Positions 1-9,708 of a stretch of 64,000 nt of DNA are shown piece after piece. Under the pieces are notes generated by a model that saw only the letters and a list, made by a program, of their open reading frames with translations, did no database searches and was not told where the DNA came from. The DNA comes from Clostridiales bacterium (lineage in GTDB: Bacteria > Bacillota > Clostridia > Lachnospirales > Lachnospiraceae). The stretch covers positions 15,252-79,251 of the forward strand of contig JAJBVD010000027.1 of assembly GCA_020859985.1 (NCBI GenBank). Direction: 5' to 3'. How positions within the stretch are numbered: the first letter of the stretch is position 1; every line of letters starts with the position of its first letter. The translations under genes were made by a program, and so were the position numbers.

Positions 1-3000
1 TGTCGTACCGTTTACTTTCACCGTCGCTGTCGGTTTCTTCGCTGTCCCGTCATAAATATAGCTCGTAGCGGAAAGCGTGATCGTCGCTCCCGACACACTT
101 GCTGCGTTGATTGTAAAGGTCTTTGTCGCCGTACCGGTGTAATTCCCCTTGCCAGTAATAGTTACAGTCGCCGTTCCCACATTGGTGTTATTGCTGTAGG
201 ACACCGTGTAATCCGTGCCTGATGTCAGCGTCGTACCATTTACTTTCACTGTCGCTGTCGGTTTCTTCGCTGTCCCGTCATAAGTATAGCTCGTGGCAGA
301 CAGCGTCACCGTCGCTCCCGACACACTTGCTGTGCTAATGGTAAATGTTTTTTCACGGTTCCTGTATAATTCCCGGTACCCGTAATCGTCACAGTCGCCG
401 TCCCTGCACTTGTGTTGTCAATATATGCAACCGTATAGTCCCCGTCTGTATCGCTTGTGCCCTGTGTCAGCGTTGTGCCGTCCACCTCTACCGTCACGGT
501 CGGCTCCTTTGCCGTCCCGTCATAGGTATAGCTTGTAGCGGAGAGTGTAACCGCCGCTCCCGACACACTTGCTGCGCTAATGGTAAATGTCTTTTCTACG
601 GTCCCCGTATAATTTCCGGTACCCGTGATCGTTACAGTCGCCGTTCCTGCACTTGTGTTGTCAGTATATGCAACCGTATAGTCCCCGTCTGTATCGCTTG
701 TACCCGGTGTCAGCACCGTGCTGTCTACCTCAACCGTCACGGTCGGTTCCTTTGCCGTCCCGTCATAGGTATAGCTTGTAGCGGAGAGTGTGACCGTCGC
801 GCCCGACACGCTCGCTGCACTAATGTTAAATGTCTTTTCTACCGTACCCGTATAATTTCCGATACCCGTGATCGTCACAGTCGCCGTACCCGCGCTTGTG
901 TTATCAGTATATGCAACCGCATAGTCCCCGTCTGTATCGCTTGTGCTCTGTGTCAGCACCGTGCCGTCCACCTCAACCGTCACAGTTGGCTCCTTTGCCA
1001 TCCCGTCATAAGTATAGCTCGTGGTGGACAGCGTCACATCGTCCTCCGTAATCTCAGCCAGATAGATATAGAAAGTCGCTGTTGTCGTACCCGAGTAATT
1101 TCCAATACCGGTAATGATAACTGTCGCTTCTCCCACTTCAATATTATCGCTGTAGGACACCGAATAATCCGTATTTTTCGTCAGCGTTGAGCCATTCAAT
1201 GTCACCGCCGACACGGTCGGAGTCTTTTTCTCCCCATCGTAAATGTAACTCGTATCAGAAAGCGTGACCGTCGCGTTCGACAAATCCGCCGCACTGATCG
1301 TATAGTACAACGGCCCGATACTCCCATAATAGCTGCCCGCACCGTCAATCGTCACGGATGCCGTCCCCGCATCCGTATTGTCGCTGTAGGAAAGCGTAAA
1401 GTCCGTATCCTGCACCAGTTCCGTATCACCGTCTGTCACGGTAACTGTCGGCTCAATCGCCGTGCCGTCATAAGTATAGCCACTTTCTGTAATCGTATAG
1501 CTGCACGCGAAAAGCGCGTAATACAACACACTGGAAAAATAAGAATTGCCCGCGCCGACCGTTACCGCATACGTCTCATCATAGTCTGTCTGGGAACCTT
1601 CATAGTAAACCGCCGTCAACTTTTTGCAGCCGCTGAACGCATAGTCTTCCACCGCCGTCACACTTGTTGGGACTGTAATCGTCGTCAAATTGGTGCACCC
1701 ATAAAATCCGTACGTTCCTATCGTCGTCACGGTGGACGGAATGGTATACGATGTATCCGACTTTCCGATCGGATAAAGAAGCAGCGATGTCTGCTCTGCG
1801 TCAAACAGCACTCCGTCCTCCGCGGAGTAAGTCGTGTTCCCATCTGCAACGGTAAACGCCTCCAACTCACTGCAGCCGCCAAAAACAAGAGTACCAATGG
1901 ACACAACGTTTTTTCCGATAGTCACTGTTGCCAGAGACGTACATTTATAAAATGCGTAATCATCCACCGAAGTTACTCCGCTTCCGGTATCAACAGCCGT
2001 CAGAGCAGTACATCCGCGAAACGCCATATATCCGATAGATGTAACCGTACCCGGTATCTCAATATCCGCCAGACTGGTACAATATTCAAACGTATAATCC
2101 GGGATTTCTGTCATCCCGCTTCCAAAAGTAACGCTCGTCAATCCGGAACAGTCACAGAAAACCATCGTCCCCATCGAAGACACGCTGGAAGGAATCGTCA
2201 CGGAAGTCAGCCCCGAGCAGCCCTCAAAAGTAGATTCTCCAATGGTGGTCACGCTGGATGGAATCGTTACGGAAGTCAGATTCTCACAATAATAAAACGC
2301 ATATTCCTCAATCGTGGTTACGGTAGACGGAATGGTATAAGAAGTATCTGTTTTCCCGCATGGGTAAAGAAGCAGCGTCGTCTGCGCTTTGTCAAAAAGT
2401 ACCCCATCCTCAGAAGAATAATATGCATTATCCTCCGATACTGTAAAAGAGGAAAGGGCATAGCAGTCGCTGAAAGCAAGCCCATCGATCGATATCACAG
2501 CCGCTGAAATAGAAACAGACGTCAGACTGGTACAGTAATTAAATGCATCATATTCTATCGTTGTCACGCTGTCCGGTATCGTAATGGATGTCAGGCTGGT
2601 ACAGCAGCCAAACGTCATCGCAGCAATCGTCGTCAATGAAGAAGACAGCGTCACGCTGGAAAGGCTGGTGCAGTATACAAACGCATAAACATCAATAGTC
2701 GTCACACTGTCCGGTATTACAACAGAAGTCAGAGACGTACATTCGCCAAAGGAATAACCGCCAATATAGGTCACCGTATCCGGAATGCTCACAGATGTAA
2801 GCGCCGTACAGTTCATAAAAGCATAATCGCCAATGGACGTCACACCACTCTCGATCACAACAGATGTGATCGTAGTACAATAGCTGTACCACGGGGCATA
2901 TTTTGAGGACGATACCGAGTAGTCCGCCATATCGCCGCTTCCCGTGATCGTCAGCACGCCGTCGCTCAGCGTCCATTTCACAGCAGAAGTGTCACTGGAC

Positions 3001-3458
3001 GATCCGCATGTGCCGGAATAGCTGGCCGCCTCCTCATCTGATACAGCCGCTGTGCCATCCTCTGCATCGTCATCCAGACTCACGACTTCTTCGATGCTCT
3101 CAATCGAAATCCCTGTGTCGGTATCCGCGTCCTCATTTTCATCTGATATCGTAATCGCAATCTCAGAATCCGTATTTTCATCTTCGTCCACTGTCGCGGT
3201 CCCGCTATCCACAGTCTCATTCTCATCCGCTGATGCAATAGCCGTTTTCCCGTCTTCATCGTCTGCTGTCGTGTCTTCTGCATCCGTTTCAGCAGCTTCC
3301 TCCGTCATGTTCTCTGCATTCGCTTCAGCACTCTCTTCAGCCGCACTCTCCGCATCACCCGCCGCGCCGCAAAGCACAGCATCCGCCGGTGTCAATACAC
3401 ACAGCAGCAATGCCATCATCGCGGCAACCATCCGCTTCGTCTTAAAGTTTTTCATCAT
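1..3458 (-). CDS. BspA-like leucine-rich-repeat surface protein with YDG Ig-like repeats (partial, frameshifted)
   Basis: Predicted secreted or surface protein, likely adhesive. The start is taken at the ATGATG at 3458/3455, nine bases after GGGAG; the longer ORF start lacks a better site. Order: signal peptide (MVAAMMALLLCVLTPADA region), a strongly acidic linker of about 120 residues rich in E, D and A, then many BspA/LRR_5 units of the form 'AF-x-C-T-S-L-T-S-V-x-I-P' to about residue 620, then Ig-like repeats of about 81 residues, each with a 'YTYDGTAKEPTVTV' core and a 'GNYTGT' end. The open frame stops at 306 because an A6 run at 348-353 lacks one A. With one A added, the same repeat type reads on in frame to base 1, so the gene continues past the left edge. 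No anchor is visible because the C-terminus is outside. Either phase-variable, decayed or a sequencing error. LRR and repeat assignment is confident; function is inferred. Confidence 0.85.
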
Positions 3459-3733
3459 CGCTAATCGCTCCCGTTTCAAACCATCCGCCTTACAGTTCCC
3501 GTCTCAGCTCCTGTTAATTATAAACTATGTCAAAAACTTTTCCGTCTCATAACAACAACTCTCATTCATCTCCAAGGCTCTCAAAAGCCTTGAATTCAGC
3601 TAACTTCTCACAGCCATCTTACCACAGAGCCGCTGACAGGGCAACACGAAATCGTCATAAAAATTATGTAATTATTAAGTCTTTATCGGGAAACTGTAAT
3701 ATTTCTCCTTGTCTTGTAACATTTTTATTTTCC
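3459..3733. other. Divergent intergenic region between the surface protein and queT
   Basis: No coding signal seen. The short ORFs in the track here overlap on both strands and lack ribosome sites. A TTGACA and a TATAAT occur near 3517-3532 on the minus strand but are spaced too closely to form one promoter, so I do not call one for the surface-protein gene. Confidence 0.4.
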
Positions 3734-3761
3734 TTGACAATCCTCTTTTTTCTGTTAGACT
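3734..3761 (+). promoter_or_regulatory. Sigma-A-type promoter for queT
   Basis: TTGACA (3734-3739), 16-base spacer, TAGACT (3756-3761). It lies about 95 bases before the riboswitch core, leaving a long leader as expected for riboswitch control. Confidence 0.6.
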
Positions 3762-3856
3762 GAACAGCGTGGCAGATAACACAGTTCCTATCCCACTTAC
3801 AGGAGCGCAGCTCAAATACAAGGCATAGAAAACCCGAGCGGTACACTCTGCCCGAT

Positions 3857-3899
3857 CCGTCTGTTCGAAACCATCCAGACGTAAAATAAAACTAAGGAG
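3857..3899 (+). promoter_or_regulatory. preQ1-I riboswitch upstream of queT
   Basis: A perfect 6-bp stem CGTCTG/CAGACG (3858-3863 / 3876-3881) closes a loop TTCGAAACCATC. It is followed by an A-rich tail TAAAATAAAACTAAGGAG. Short stem, C-containing loop and an 'AAAACTAAGGAG' tail that includes the ribosome site match the preQ1 class I H-type pseudoknot layout. The tail overlaps the AAGGAG ten bases before the queT start, so ligand binding would hide the ribosome site and repress translation. The downstream gene being a queuosine-precursor transporter supports the call strongly. The class assignment is from memory of the consensus; a covariance-model search would settle it. Confidence 0.8.
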
Positions 3900-3909
3900 A
3901 GAATAAGAA

Positions 3910-4419
3910 ATGAAGAATCAAACACCCCAGTCACGGAGCGTTCTGTTCCTGACGCACGCGGCGCTCATTGCCGCACTCTACGTTGTGCTCACGTACATCG
4001 CGAATGCACTCGGTCTTGCAAATGGCAACATTCAGGTTCGCTTTTCCGAAGCACTCACCATCCTGCCATTTTTCACACCTGCCGCTATACCGGGGCTCTA
4101 CATCGGCTGCCTGCTTGCCAACATTCTGACTGGCTGTGCCCTGCCTGATATCATATTCGGGCCGGTCGCCACGCTGATCGGCGCGCTCGGCACCTATGCG
4201 CTGCGCCATCACAGTAAATGGCTCTCGCCAATCCCCCCTATCGTGGCAAATGCGATCGTTGTACCGCTTGTCCTGCTGTACGGCTACGGCATCCGGCCGC
4301 TGTGGTTTTCCTTTGTAACAGTGACTGCCGGCGAGGTTATATCCTGCGGCATCTTTGGCCTAATCCTGCTCGCCGCACTGTCCAAATACCGGACGCAGCT
4401 GTTCCCGGATCAGGTGTAA
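3910..4419 (+). CDS. queT: QueT family queuosine precursor (preQ1) transporter
   Basis: 169-residue, very hydrophobic membrane protein with about five or six membrane segments, normal length for QueT (formerly DUF988). Family-typical stretches include 'NIQVRFSEALTILPFF' near residue 38, 'IPGLYIGCLLAN' near 60 and 'DIIFGPVATLIGALGTYALR' near 75. QueT proteins are energy-coupling-factor-type S components that bring in preQ1 or preQ0 for queuosine in tRNA. AAGGAG lies ten bases before the ATG and is part of the preQ1 riboswitch tail, so expression should fall when preQ1 is plentiful. It stands alone; no other queuosine genes are in the window. Confidence 0.92.
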   Translation: MKNQTPQSRSVLFLTHAALIAALYVVLTYIANALGLANGNIQVRFSEALTILPFFTPAAIPGLYIGCLLANILTGCALPDIIFGPVATLIGALGTYALRHHSKWLSPIPPIVANAIVVPLVLLYGYGIRPLWFSFVTVTAGEVISCGIFGLILLAALSKYRTQLFPDQV

Positions 4420-4541
4420 AACCGGCCAGAATGCAGTCTCAATATTTCACTTAAGATTTCTCAGACACAGATAAATCGAGTGAACCTTACAATCAGATGT
4501 GGAGGAAACAGCCCTGAGCATAACACCCAGGGCTGAAAATC

Positions 4542-4569
4542 CATAACTGTTCAATATCCACAAAGTTAC
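4542..4569. repeat. Dispersed palindromic repeat, copy 1 (diverged)
   Basis: Form ATAACTGT-TCAATATCCAC-AAAGTTAC. Diverged copy of the element best preserved at 4613-4639; right arm partly lost. Confidence 0.45.
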
Positions 4570-4612
4570 ATATTTCTTACTGACTTTTAATCACAGGCAA
4601 TTTTGATATCTT

Positions 4613-4639
4613 GTAACTGTTCAGTACCTTCACAGTTAC
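4613..4639. repeat. Dispersed palindromic repeat, copy 2 (perfect arms)
   Basis: GTAACTGT and ACAGTTAC, perfect 8-bp inverted arms around an 11-base centre TCAGTACCTTC. Related copies occur at 4542, 7445, 41419, 48562 and 51270, all intergenic. Confidence 0.65.
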
Positions 4640-4781
4640 GAGGGGAAAGCCCATTCAGAATCGCTGCGCGATGGGGCTTTCCCTTACAAAATATACGTTT
4701 TCATACGTACTTCGCAGCAAGTGCGAAGTACTGTCCTGAATAGTTACGATATCTTCACTTTCTTTACACTTCTCCACGCAC

Positions 4782-5612
4782 TCAGTTTTTCAAACTCCCG
4801 ATCGGCACAACGCATACGCCATCCGGGCGACGATATGCGTAATCACCGGTACCCGTCAATACCATAAGAAAAGAAGGTACTCTCATCCTGTCCGTATCAA
4901 GCTTTGCTTCCATGGATTTCAGGCTCCTGGCTCCCTCCTCGATCAGTTTGTCCCCGCCGAGTTTGATTTCTATCAGGCCGTACCTGCCGTTTCGCAGGTG
5001 AACGACCGCATCACATTCCTGCCCTTCCTTGTCCCGGTAATGATATACTTCACCATTCAGAGCATCCGCAAAAACACGTAAATCCCGGATGCAAAGCGTT
5101 TCAAACAGGAACCCAAAAGTCTTCAGATCATTTAGGAGATCATTCGGTCCAATGCCCAGACCGGAATGGGTAATCTCCTTTGTGTCAGCAGGGACGGCCG
5201 AACCGGTAAGTATAATCAGACCGAGGCCATCTCGATAATCTACCTCAAAGCGAATGATATCCCAAAGCTTTGGAGCAAGCTGCCATTCATCAATAAGCCT
5301 GGGCACTGCACCGATTAAAAGTCTTTTGGGGCTTATCTCTGACATTGTAATATTCTGTTCCTTTTTTTCCGGGTCATCCATGTATAAAACGCTGGCAGCA
5401 ATCTGTTCAGCGGTGGTAGTTTTTCCGACGTTTGGCGTTATATTTTTCCGACGATTGGCGGAATCGACAAGACACGATGTGTACCAGTCAAGAAAAGCCG
5501 CCCCATCGGACGGCTTTTCATCATATTCTTTTACAACCGGTTTTGCACAAAATCTTAATACGCATTTCTCCTTTTGGGGCGTTTTTCTCAGGCTTCCCCG
5601 TAACTGCCCCAA
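4782..5612 (-). pseudogene. Decayed AAA+ ATPase with DUF4143 domain
   Basis: The intact family has about 400-430 residues: an N-terminal P-loop ATPase and a C-terminal DUF4143 nuclease-like domain. Here only 276 residues remain. The N-terminus before 'VGKTTTAEQ' does not look like the family and the glycine-rich start of the P-loop is missing (NVGKTTT). The Walker B/'LIDEWQLAPKLWD' and sensor 'LTGSAVP' parts are present. After 'EITHSG' the sequence jumps straight to 'IGPNDLLNDLKTFGFLFE', which belongs far downstream, so the middle (roughly 150-200 residues) is deleted in frame. The C-terminal 'GQECDAVVHLRNGRYGLIEIKLG' PD-(D/E)XK-like stretch is well kept. An imperfect duplication of TTTTTCCGACG near 5422-5458 marks one rearrangement. 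Most likely non-functional as an ATPase. Confidence 0.75.
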
Positions 5613-5616
5613 ATAG

Positions 5617-7119
5617 TTACTCTCCCTCTCTTTTAAGCTTCTCTTCCTGCTCTTTCTGGATATCCGGGAACGCAGAGAGCATCGGCTTTTCGTCTTTTCC
5701 TCTCAGTACACGATCCACATAGTTCTGTGTGATCTTGTATACCTGCGGAGAGAGCACCAGCACGCCGATCAGGTTCGGGATCATCATCAGTCCATTGAAA
5801 GTATCCGCCAGATCCCAGGCAAGGTTGTCGCTCATGACCGCACCGCCGAAGATCGCAATCACGAAGATGACACGGTATACGATGGTATATTTCTCACCGA
5901 AGAGGAACTCACAGGCTTTCGTGCCATAATGACTCCAGCCGAGGACTGTCGAGAACGCGAACAGCATGATCGCGATCGCCACGAACGCAGCGCCGATCTG
6001 ACCAAAATGCATCGAGAATACCTGAGAAACAATATTTGCCTTTGTTAAAGCAACTCCCGCATACTCCGCCACGGTCTCGCCTGTCTCCAGGTCTACCAGA
6101 CCGGAAGAAAGCACCGCGAACGCGGTCAGTGTACATACGATAATGGTATCCGCAAACACCTCGAAGATGCCCCACATACCTTGACGAACCGGCTCGCTGA
6201 CGTTGGAGTTCGAGTGAACCATAACGGAGGAGCCAAGACCAGCCTCATTCGAGAATACGCCGCGCTTCATGCCCTGCTCGATCGCCAGCTTGATGCCGTA
6301 GCCGATCACGCCGCCGCCGGCTGCTTTCAGTGCGAACGCCCCTTTAAAAATGGCTGAAAATACTGCGCCAACCTGCGAAATATTGGTAAAGAAGATCACA
6401 ACCGTACCGACTATGTAAAGAATCACCATGAACGGCACGATCTTCTCAGTCACCGATGCGATACGCTTCAGGCCGCCGACGATCACAAGGCCTGCCAGAA
6501 CGAGAACCACGATACCGGTCACCCATGTCGGCACACCGAATACGGATTCCATGTTGCCGGAGATCGAGTTCACCTGCGTCATGTTGCCGATACCAAACGA
6601 CGCCAGGAAGCAGAAAATCGAGAACAGGACAGCCAGCACCGCGCCGATGCCCTTACAGCCTTTCTTCGCGCCAAGGCCGTCTCTTAAGTAGTACATCGCA
6701 CCGCCGGACCACTCGCCTGCGCTGTTCTTTCTGCGGTAATAGATACCGAGTACGTTCTCAGAATAGTTCGTCATCATGCCAAAGAAAGCGATGATCCACA
6801 TCCAGAACACCGCGCCCGGGCCGCCGACGATGATCGCGCCCGCCACGCCGACGATATTACCGGTACCGACCGTCGCCGCCAACGCCGTACACAGCGACTG
6901 GAACTGGGAAATAGACTTATCCTTTGTATGACCGGTCACATCCTTATCACTGAAAATTGCGCCGATCGTATTCTTCATCCAGTGCCCGATATGGCTGATC
7001 TGGAAAAACTTCGTGAGACAGGTCATCAGCACGCCGACGAACGCCAGAAGAATCAGCGCGGGCCAGCCCCAGACGATGCCGTTTACGACATCATTTACAC
7101 TTTTTACAACTTGCAGCAT
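5617..7119 (-). CDS. AGCS family sodium:alanine (glycine) symporter
   Basis: Multi-pass Na+-coupled amino acid importer of the AGCS family, 500 residues from the chosen start. The ORF-track start adds 20 residues; the ATG at 7119 follows a GAGGAGG site and begins the family-typical 'MLQVVKSVNDVVNGIVWGWP'. Signature regions: 'CTALAATVGTGNIVGVAGAI' near residue 75, 'GGPGAVFWMWIIAFFGM' near 98, 'AMYYLRDGLG', and 'GVFSNEAGLGSSVMVHS' near 295. About ten to eleven membrane segments. Transcribed alone behind a promoter at 7238-7266 with a hairpin plus T-run in the leader, which suggests transcription attenuation. Substrate alanine or glycine is inferred from the family, not visible here. Confidence 0.93.
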   Translation of the reverse strand: MLQVVKSVNDVVNGIVWGWPALILLAFVGVLMTCLTKFFQISHIGHWMKNTIGAIFSDKDVTGHTKDKSISQFQSLCTALAATVGTGNIVGVAGAIIVGGPGAVFWMWIIAFFGMMTNYSENVLGIYYRRKNSAGEWSGGAMYYLRDGLGAKKGCKGIGAVLAVLFSIFCFLASFGIGNMTQVNSISGNMESVFGVPTWVTGIVVLVLAGLVIVGGLKRIASVTEKIVPFMVILYIVGTVVIFFTNISQVGAVFSAIFKGAFALKAAGGGVIGYGIKLAIEQGMKRGVFSNEAGLGSSVMVHSNSNVSEPVRQGMWGIFEVFADTIIVCTLTAFAVLSSGLVDLETGETVAEYAGVALTKANIVSQVFSMHFGQIGAAFVAIAIMLFAFSTVLGWSHYGTKACEFLFGEKYTIVYRVIFVIAIFGGAVMSDNLAWDLADTFNGLMMIPNLIGVLVLSPQVYKITQNYVDRVLRGKDEKPMLSAFPDIQKEQEEKLKREGE

Positions 7120-7158
7120 AATTTCTTCCTCCTCAAACATTTTCCAAAACGTAAAAAG

Positions 7159-7195
7159 CGCAGGTGAAAATCTGAACAATCAGTCTTCACCTGCG
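7159..7195 (-). terminator. Attenuator-like hairpin in the AGCS symporter leader
   Basis: Read on the minus strand: CGCAGGTGAA, 17-base loop, TTCACCTGCG, then CTTTTTACG. A 10-bp stem followed by a T run sits inside the 5' leader, between the promoter and the ribosome site. It resembles a regulated intrinsic terminator. No recognised riboswitch aptamer precedes it. Confidence 0.55.
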
Positions 7196-7237
7196 AAGCA
7201 ATCATCCTTAGCTCTGTTACGTTTCAAAATTTATTTC

Positions 7238-7266
7238 ATACTATCACATAATTTTCCGTTTGTAAA
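7238..7266 (-). promoter_or_regulatory. Promoter for the AGCS symporter
   Basis: Minus strand TTTACA (7266-7261), 17-base spacer, TAGTAT (7243-7238). About 120 bases before the start codon. Confidence 0.5.
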
Positions 7267-7407
7267 GGCGCTTATTTTGCAAAAATCGACATTTTTTTGC
7301 CGGAATTTGTTTGATGGCAAAATAATTTTTCCGATTTTGTGCTGCAGCCGAGATTATTTCACCTTTTCTTTTCGATGCTGTTCTGAACTGTTCTTTATAT
7401 TTTACGA

Positions 7408-7436
7408 TTGTATGCATGAAAATTCCATGATAGAAT
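7408..7436 (+). promoter_or_regulatory. Possible promoter for the GH31 gene
   Basis: TTGTAT, 17-base spacer, TAGAAT, about 100 bases before the ATG at 7537. The -35 is weak. The palindromic repeat at 7445-7471 lies right after it, at the expected start of the transcript. The rest of 7267-7407 shows nothing recognisable. Confidence 0.4.
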
Positions 7437-7444
7437 GAGAACAT

Positions 7445-7471
7445 GTGATTGTTCCGTACCTTCACAGTTAT
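7445..7471. repeat. Dispersed palindromic repeat, copy 3
   Basis: GTGATTGT-TCCGTACCTTC-ACAGTTAT. Same 8-11-8 layout as the copy at 4613; sits in the leader of the GH31 gene. Confidence 0.55.
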
Positions 7472-7536
7472 GAAAATACTTATTGGATCAACCGATTCAC
7501 GTAACAACAAAAAACAGGAGCATAAGGAGAAAAGCT

Positions 7537-9708
7537 ATGAATTTTATCAATGACAACGGCGCACTCATTGCACGGCGGCTGGGAGAGACGCTGCGTATCG
7601 AGGCATGGGGGAAAGATTCTCTGCGGGTGCGCGCCACAATGTGCCCGGAGATTTTAGATCAGAACTGGGCGCTGACGGAGATTCCGCCTCAGGCTGAAGC
7701 AAAAGTGGAAATCTTCGCCCCCGGCGAATGGACCGGGATCGTCGATTCTGAAGCGAATCTGGGTGAAAAAGGCTACGCCGTGATCACAAATGGACGTGTG
7801 AAAGCCATCGTTAACTGGACGGGAGTGATTACTTATTACAAAGATGATGTCCTTTTTTTGCGCGAATACAGCCGCAATTACGACGGCACAATTTCCCGCG
7901 AAAGCCGCTGTCTGAAAATCGTCAGCCGTGAGTGGAAGGGCGTCATGGGCGGTGATTATTACAATCTGAACATGAAGTTTGAGAGCAATGAGGGGGAAAA
8001 GCTGTTCGGTATGGGACAATATCAGCAGCCCTGGCTCGACCATAAGGGGAGCGTGCTAGAGCTCGCGCAGCGGAATTCACAGATCTCTGTACCGTTCGCT
8101 GTTTCCTCGCTGGGGTACGGTTTCCTCTGGAACAATCCGGCCGTCGGCCGCGTGACTTTCGGCAAAAACTATACGGAATGGATTGCCTCCTCGACAAAGC
8201 AGATGGACTACTGGATCACAGTGGCAGACACACCGAAGGAAATCCTGGCTTCCTATACGGCAGTGACCGGGCACGCACCGATGTTTCCGGAAGACCGCAT
8301 GGGACTGTGGCAATGCAAGCTGCGCTACCGCACGCAGGCGGAGGTGCTAGAAGTCGCTCACAGATATCAAGAAGAAGGCATCCACATTGACCAGATTGTG
8401 ATTGATTTCTTCCACTGGACCGTACAGGGCGACTGGAAGTTTGATAAGACCTACTGGCCGGATCCGAAAGCCATGGTGGACGAGCTGCACTCGATGGGCA
8501 TCAAGGTCATCGTCTCTGTCTGGCCGTCCGTAGACCGTCGAAGTGAGAATTTCGAACCGATGTACGAGCAGGGGCTTCTGATGAAGACGGACCGCGGCGA
8601 ACCGCAGACCTACGATTATCAGGGTGACTGCGTGGAGATCGACCCGTTTAACCCGCGGACTGCCGAATACGTCTGGAATATCTGCAAAAAGAATTATTAT
8701 GACTACGGCATCGACGCGTTCTGGCTGGACAATTCCGAGCCGGATCTGGGCGTCTATGATTTCGACAACTACCGCTACTACGCGGGGCCGGCGCTCTCCT
8801 GCAGCAATATGTACCCGCAGATGTACAGCCGGATCTTCTACGATAATATGAGTAAACTATATGAGGAAAAATTGTCTTCCTGCTCTGACAGTGCGGCAGA
8901 CAGTTCCTGCGCCGAGACTGCGGCAGCTACTGTCCACACCGGAGAAAACACCGCGTGCCCGAAATCCTGCGCTAGGGAAGAATCTGCGTCTGACGCATGC
9001 AACGGCATCGTTAATCTCCTCCGCTGCGGCTGGGCCGGAAGCCAGAAATACGGCAACGTCATCTGGTCCGGCGACGTACCCAGCACATTCGAGGCGTTCC
9101 GCGATCAGCTGCAGGCCGGCCTGAACATGGGTCTCGCGGGCATCCCGTGGTGGACCACCGACATCGGCGGCTTCATGACCGACGATGTAAACGACCCGGA
9201 TTTCCGCCAGCTTCTGATCCGCTGGTATCAGTTCGCCGTCTACTCGGCAGTGCTGCGGATGCATGGCGACCGCGGTCCTTACGACATCCCGCCGCTCGAC
9301 GACCGTGACTGGGGCGGCGGCTATCTGCACACCGGCCAGCCGAACGAGCTGTGGAGCTACGGCGAGGAAAACTACCGCATCATGCGCAGCTATTACGATG
9401 TACGGATTTCCATGCACGACTACATCCGTGACCTCTACAGGGAAGCGCACGAGAACGGCTCCCCGCTGATCCGCACGATGTTCTACGAGTTCCCGAACGA
9501 TGCAAAATGCTGGGAGCTCACCGACCAGTACATGTTCGGCAGCAACTATCTGGTTGCTCCAATCCTGTATCTGAACCAGTTTTCCCGCAGCGTCTATCTG
9601 CCGGAAGGCAGCTGGAAGCTGACAAGCACCGGAGAAGTATTTGATGGCGGTCAGACCGTGACGGTCGATGCGCCGATCGAGTATATGCCGGTGTTTGAAC
9701 GACTGTAA
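7537..9708 (+). CDS. Glycoside hydrolase family 31 (alpha-xylosidase/alpha-glucosidase-like)
   Basis: Retaining alpha-glycosidase of family GH31, 723 residues, cytoplasmic (no signal peptide). The start is the ATG after AAGGAG; the upstream ORF extension is rejected. N-terminal beta-sandwich, then the TIM barrel from about residue 240. Catalytic nucleophile region 'DAFWLDNSEPD' (Asp about residue 398) and acid/base region 'WSGDVPSTFE' (Asp about 513), followed by 'GIPWWTTDIGGF'. The C-terminal beta domains end with 'APIEYMPVFERL'. Odd: about 45 residues rich in S, A and C (roughly 445-490, 'SDSAADSSCAETAAATVH') are inserted between 'SKLYEEKL' and 'NLLRCGWAGSQ', where relatives have a short loop. 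The frame is intact across it. Substrate is not decided by sequence. Stands alone with a dispersed repeat in its leader. Confidence 0.92.
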   Translation: MNFINDNGALIARRLGETLRIEAWGKDSLRVRATMCPEILDQNWALTEIPPQAEAKVEIFAPGEWTGIVDSEANLGEKGYAVITNGRVKAIVNWTGVITYYKDDVLFLREYSRNYDGTISRESRCLKIVSREWKGVMGGDYYNLNMKFESNEGEKLFGMGQYQQPWLDHKGSVLELAQRNSQISVPFAVSSLGYGFLWNNPAVGRVTFGKNYTEWIASSTKQMDYWITVADTPKEILASYTAVTGHAPMFPEDRMGLWQCKLRYRTQAEVLEVAHRYQEEGIHIDQIVIDFFHWTVQGDWKFDKTYWPDPKAMVDELHSMGIKVIVSVWPSVDRRSENFEPMYEQGLLMKTDRGEPQTYDYQGDCVEIDPFNPRTAEYVWNICKKNYYDYGIDAFWLDNSEPDLGVYDFDNYRYYAGPALSCSNMYPQMYSRIFYDNMSKLYEEKLSSCSDSAADSSCAETAAATVHTGENTACPKSCAREESASDACNGIVNLLRCGWAGSQKYGNVIWSGDVPSTFEAFRDQLQAGLNMGLAGIPWWTTDIGGFMTDDVNDPDFRQLLIRWYQFAVYSAVLRMHGDRGPYDIPPLDDRDWGGGYLHTGQPNELWSYGEENYRIMRSYYDVRISMHDYIRDLYREAHENGSPLIRTMFYEFPNDAKCWELTDQYMFGSNYLVAPILYLNQFSRSVYLPEGSWKLTSTGEVFDGGQTVTVDAPIEYMPVFERL

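Larger units (their letters stand above)
4420..4781. other. Convergent intergenic region packed with inverted repeats
   Basis: No gene. It holds four hairpin-capable elements: CAGCCCT/AGGGCTG (4509-4535), two copies of the dispersed palindromic repeat (4542-4569 and 4613-4639), a long GGGAAAGCCC/GGGGCTTTCCC hairpin (about 4641-4683), and a perfect 10-bp inverted repeat GTACTTCGCA/TGCGAAGTAC (4707-4731). Some probably act as bidirectional terminators for queT and the minus-strand gene. Confidence 0.6.

Noticed and set aside
345-1190. 281-residue plus-strand ORF over the surface gene
   Set aside because: Shadow of the 81-residue protein repeats on the other strand; its own repeats are those of the antisense DNA and no ribosome site is present.
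3052-3552. Ser-rich 166-residue plus-strand ORF
   Set aside because: Antisense of the acidic linker of the surface protein; composition follows from that.
7159-7260. Glycine riboswitch for the AGCS symporter
   Set aside because: The leader from the predicted start of transcription is too short and lacks the glycine aptamer core; only the terminator-like hairpin remains.
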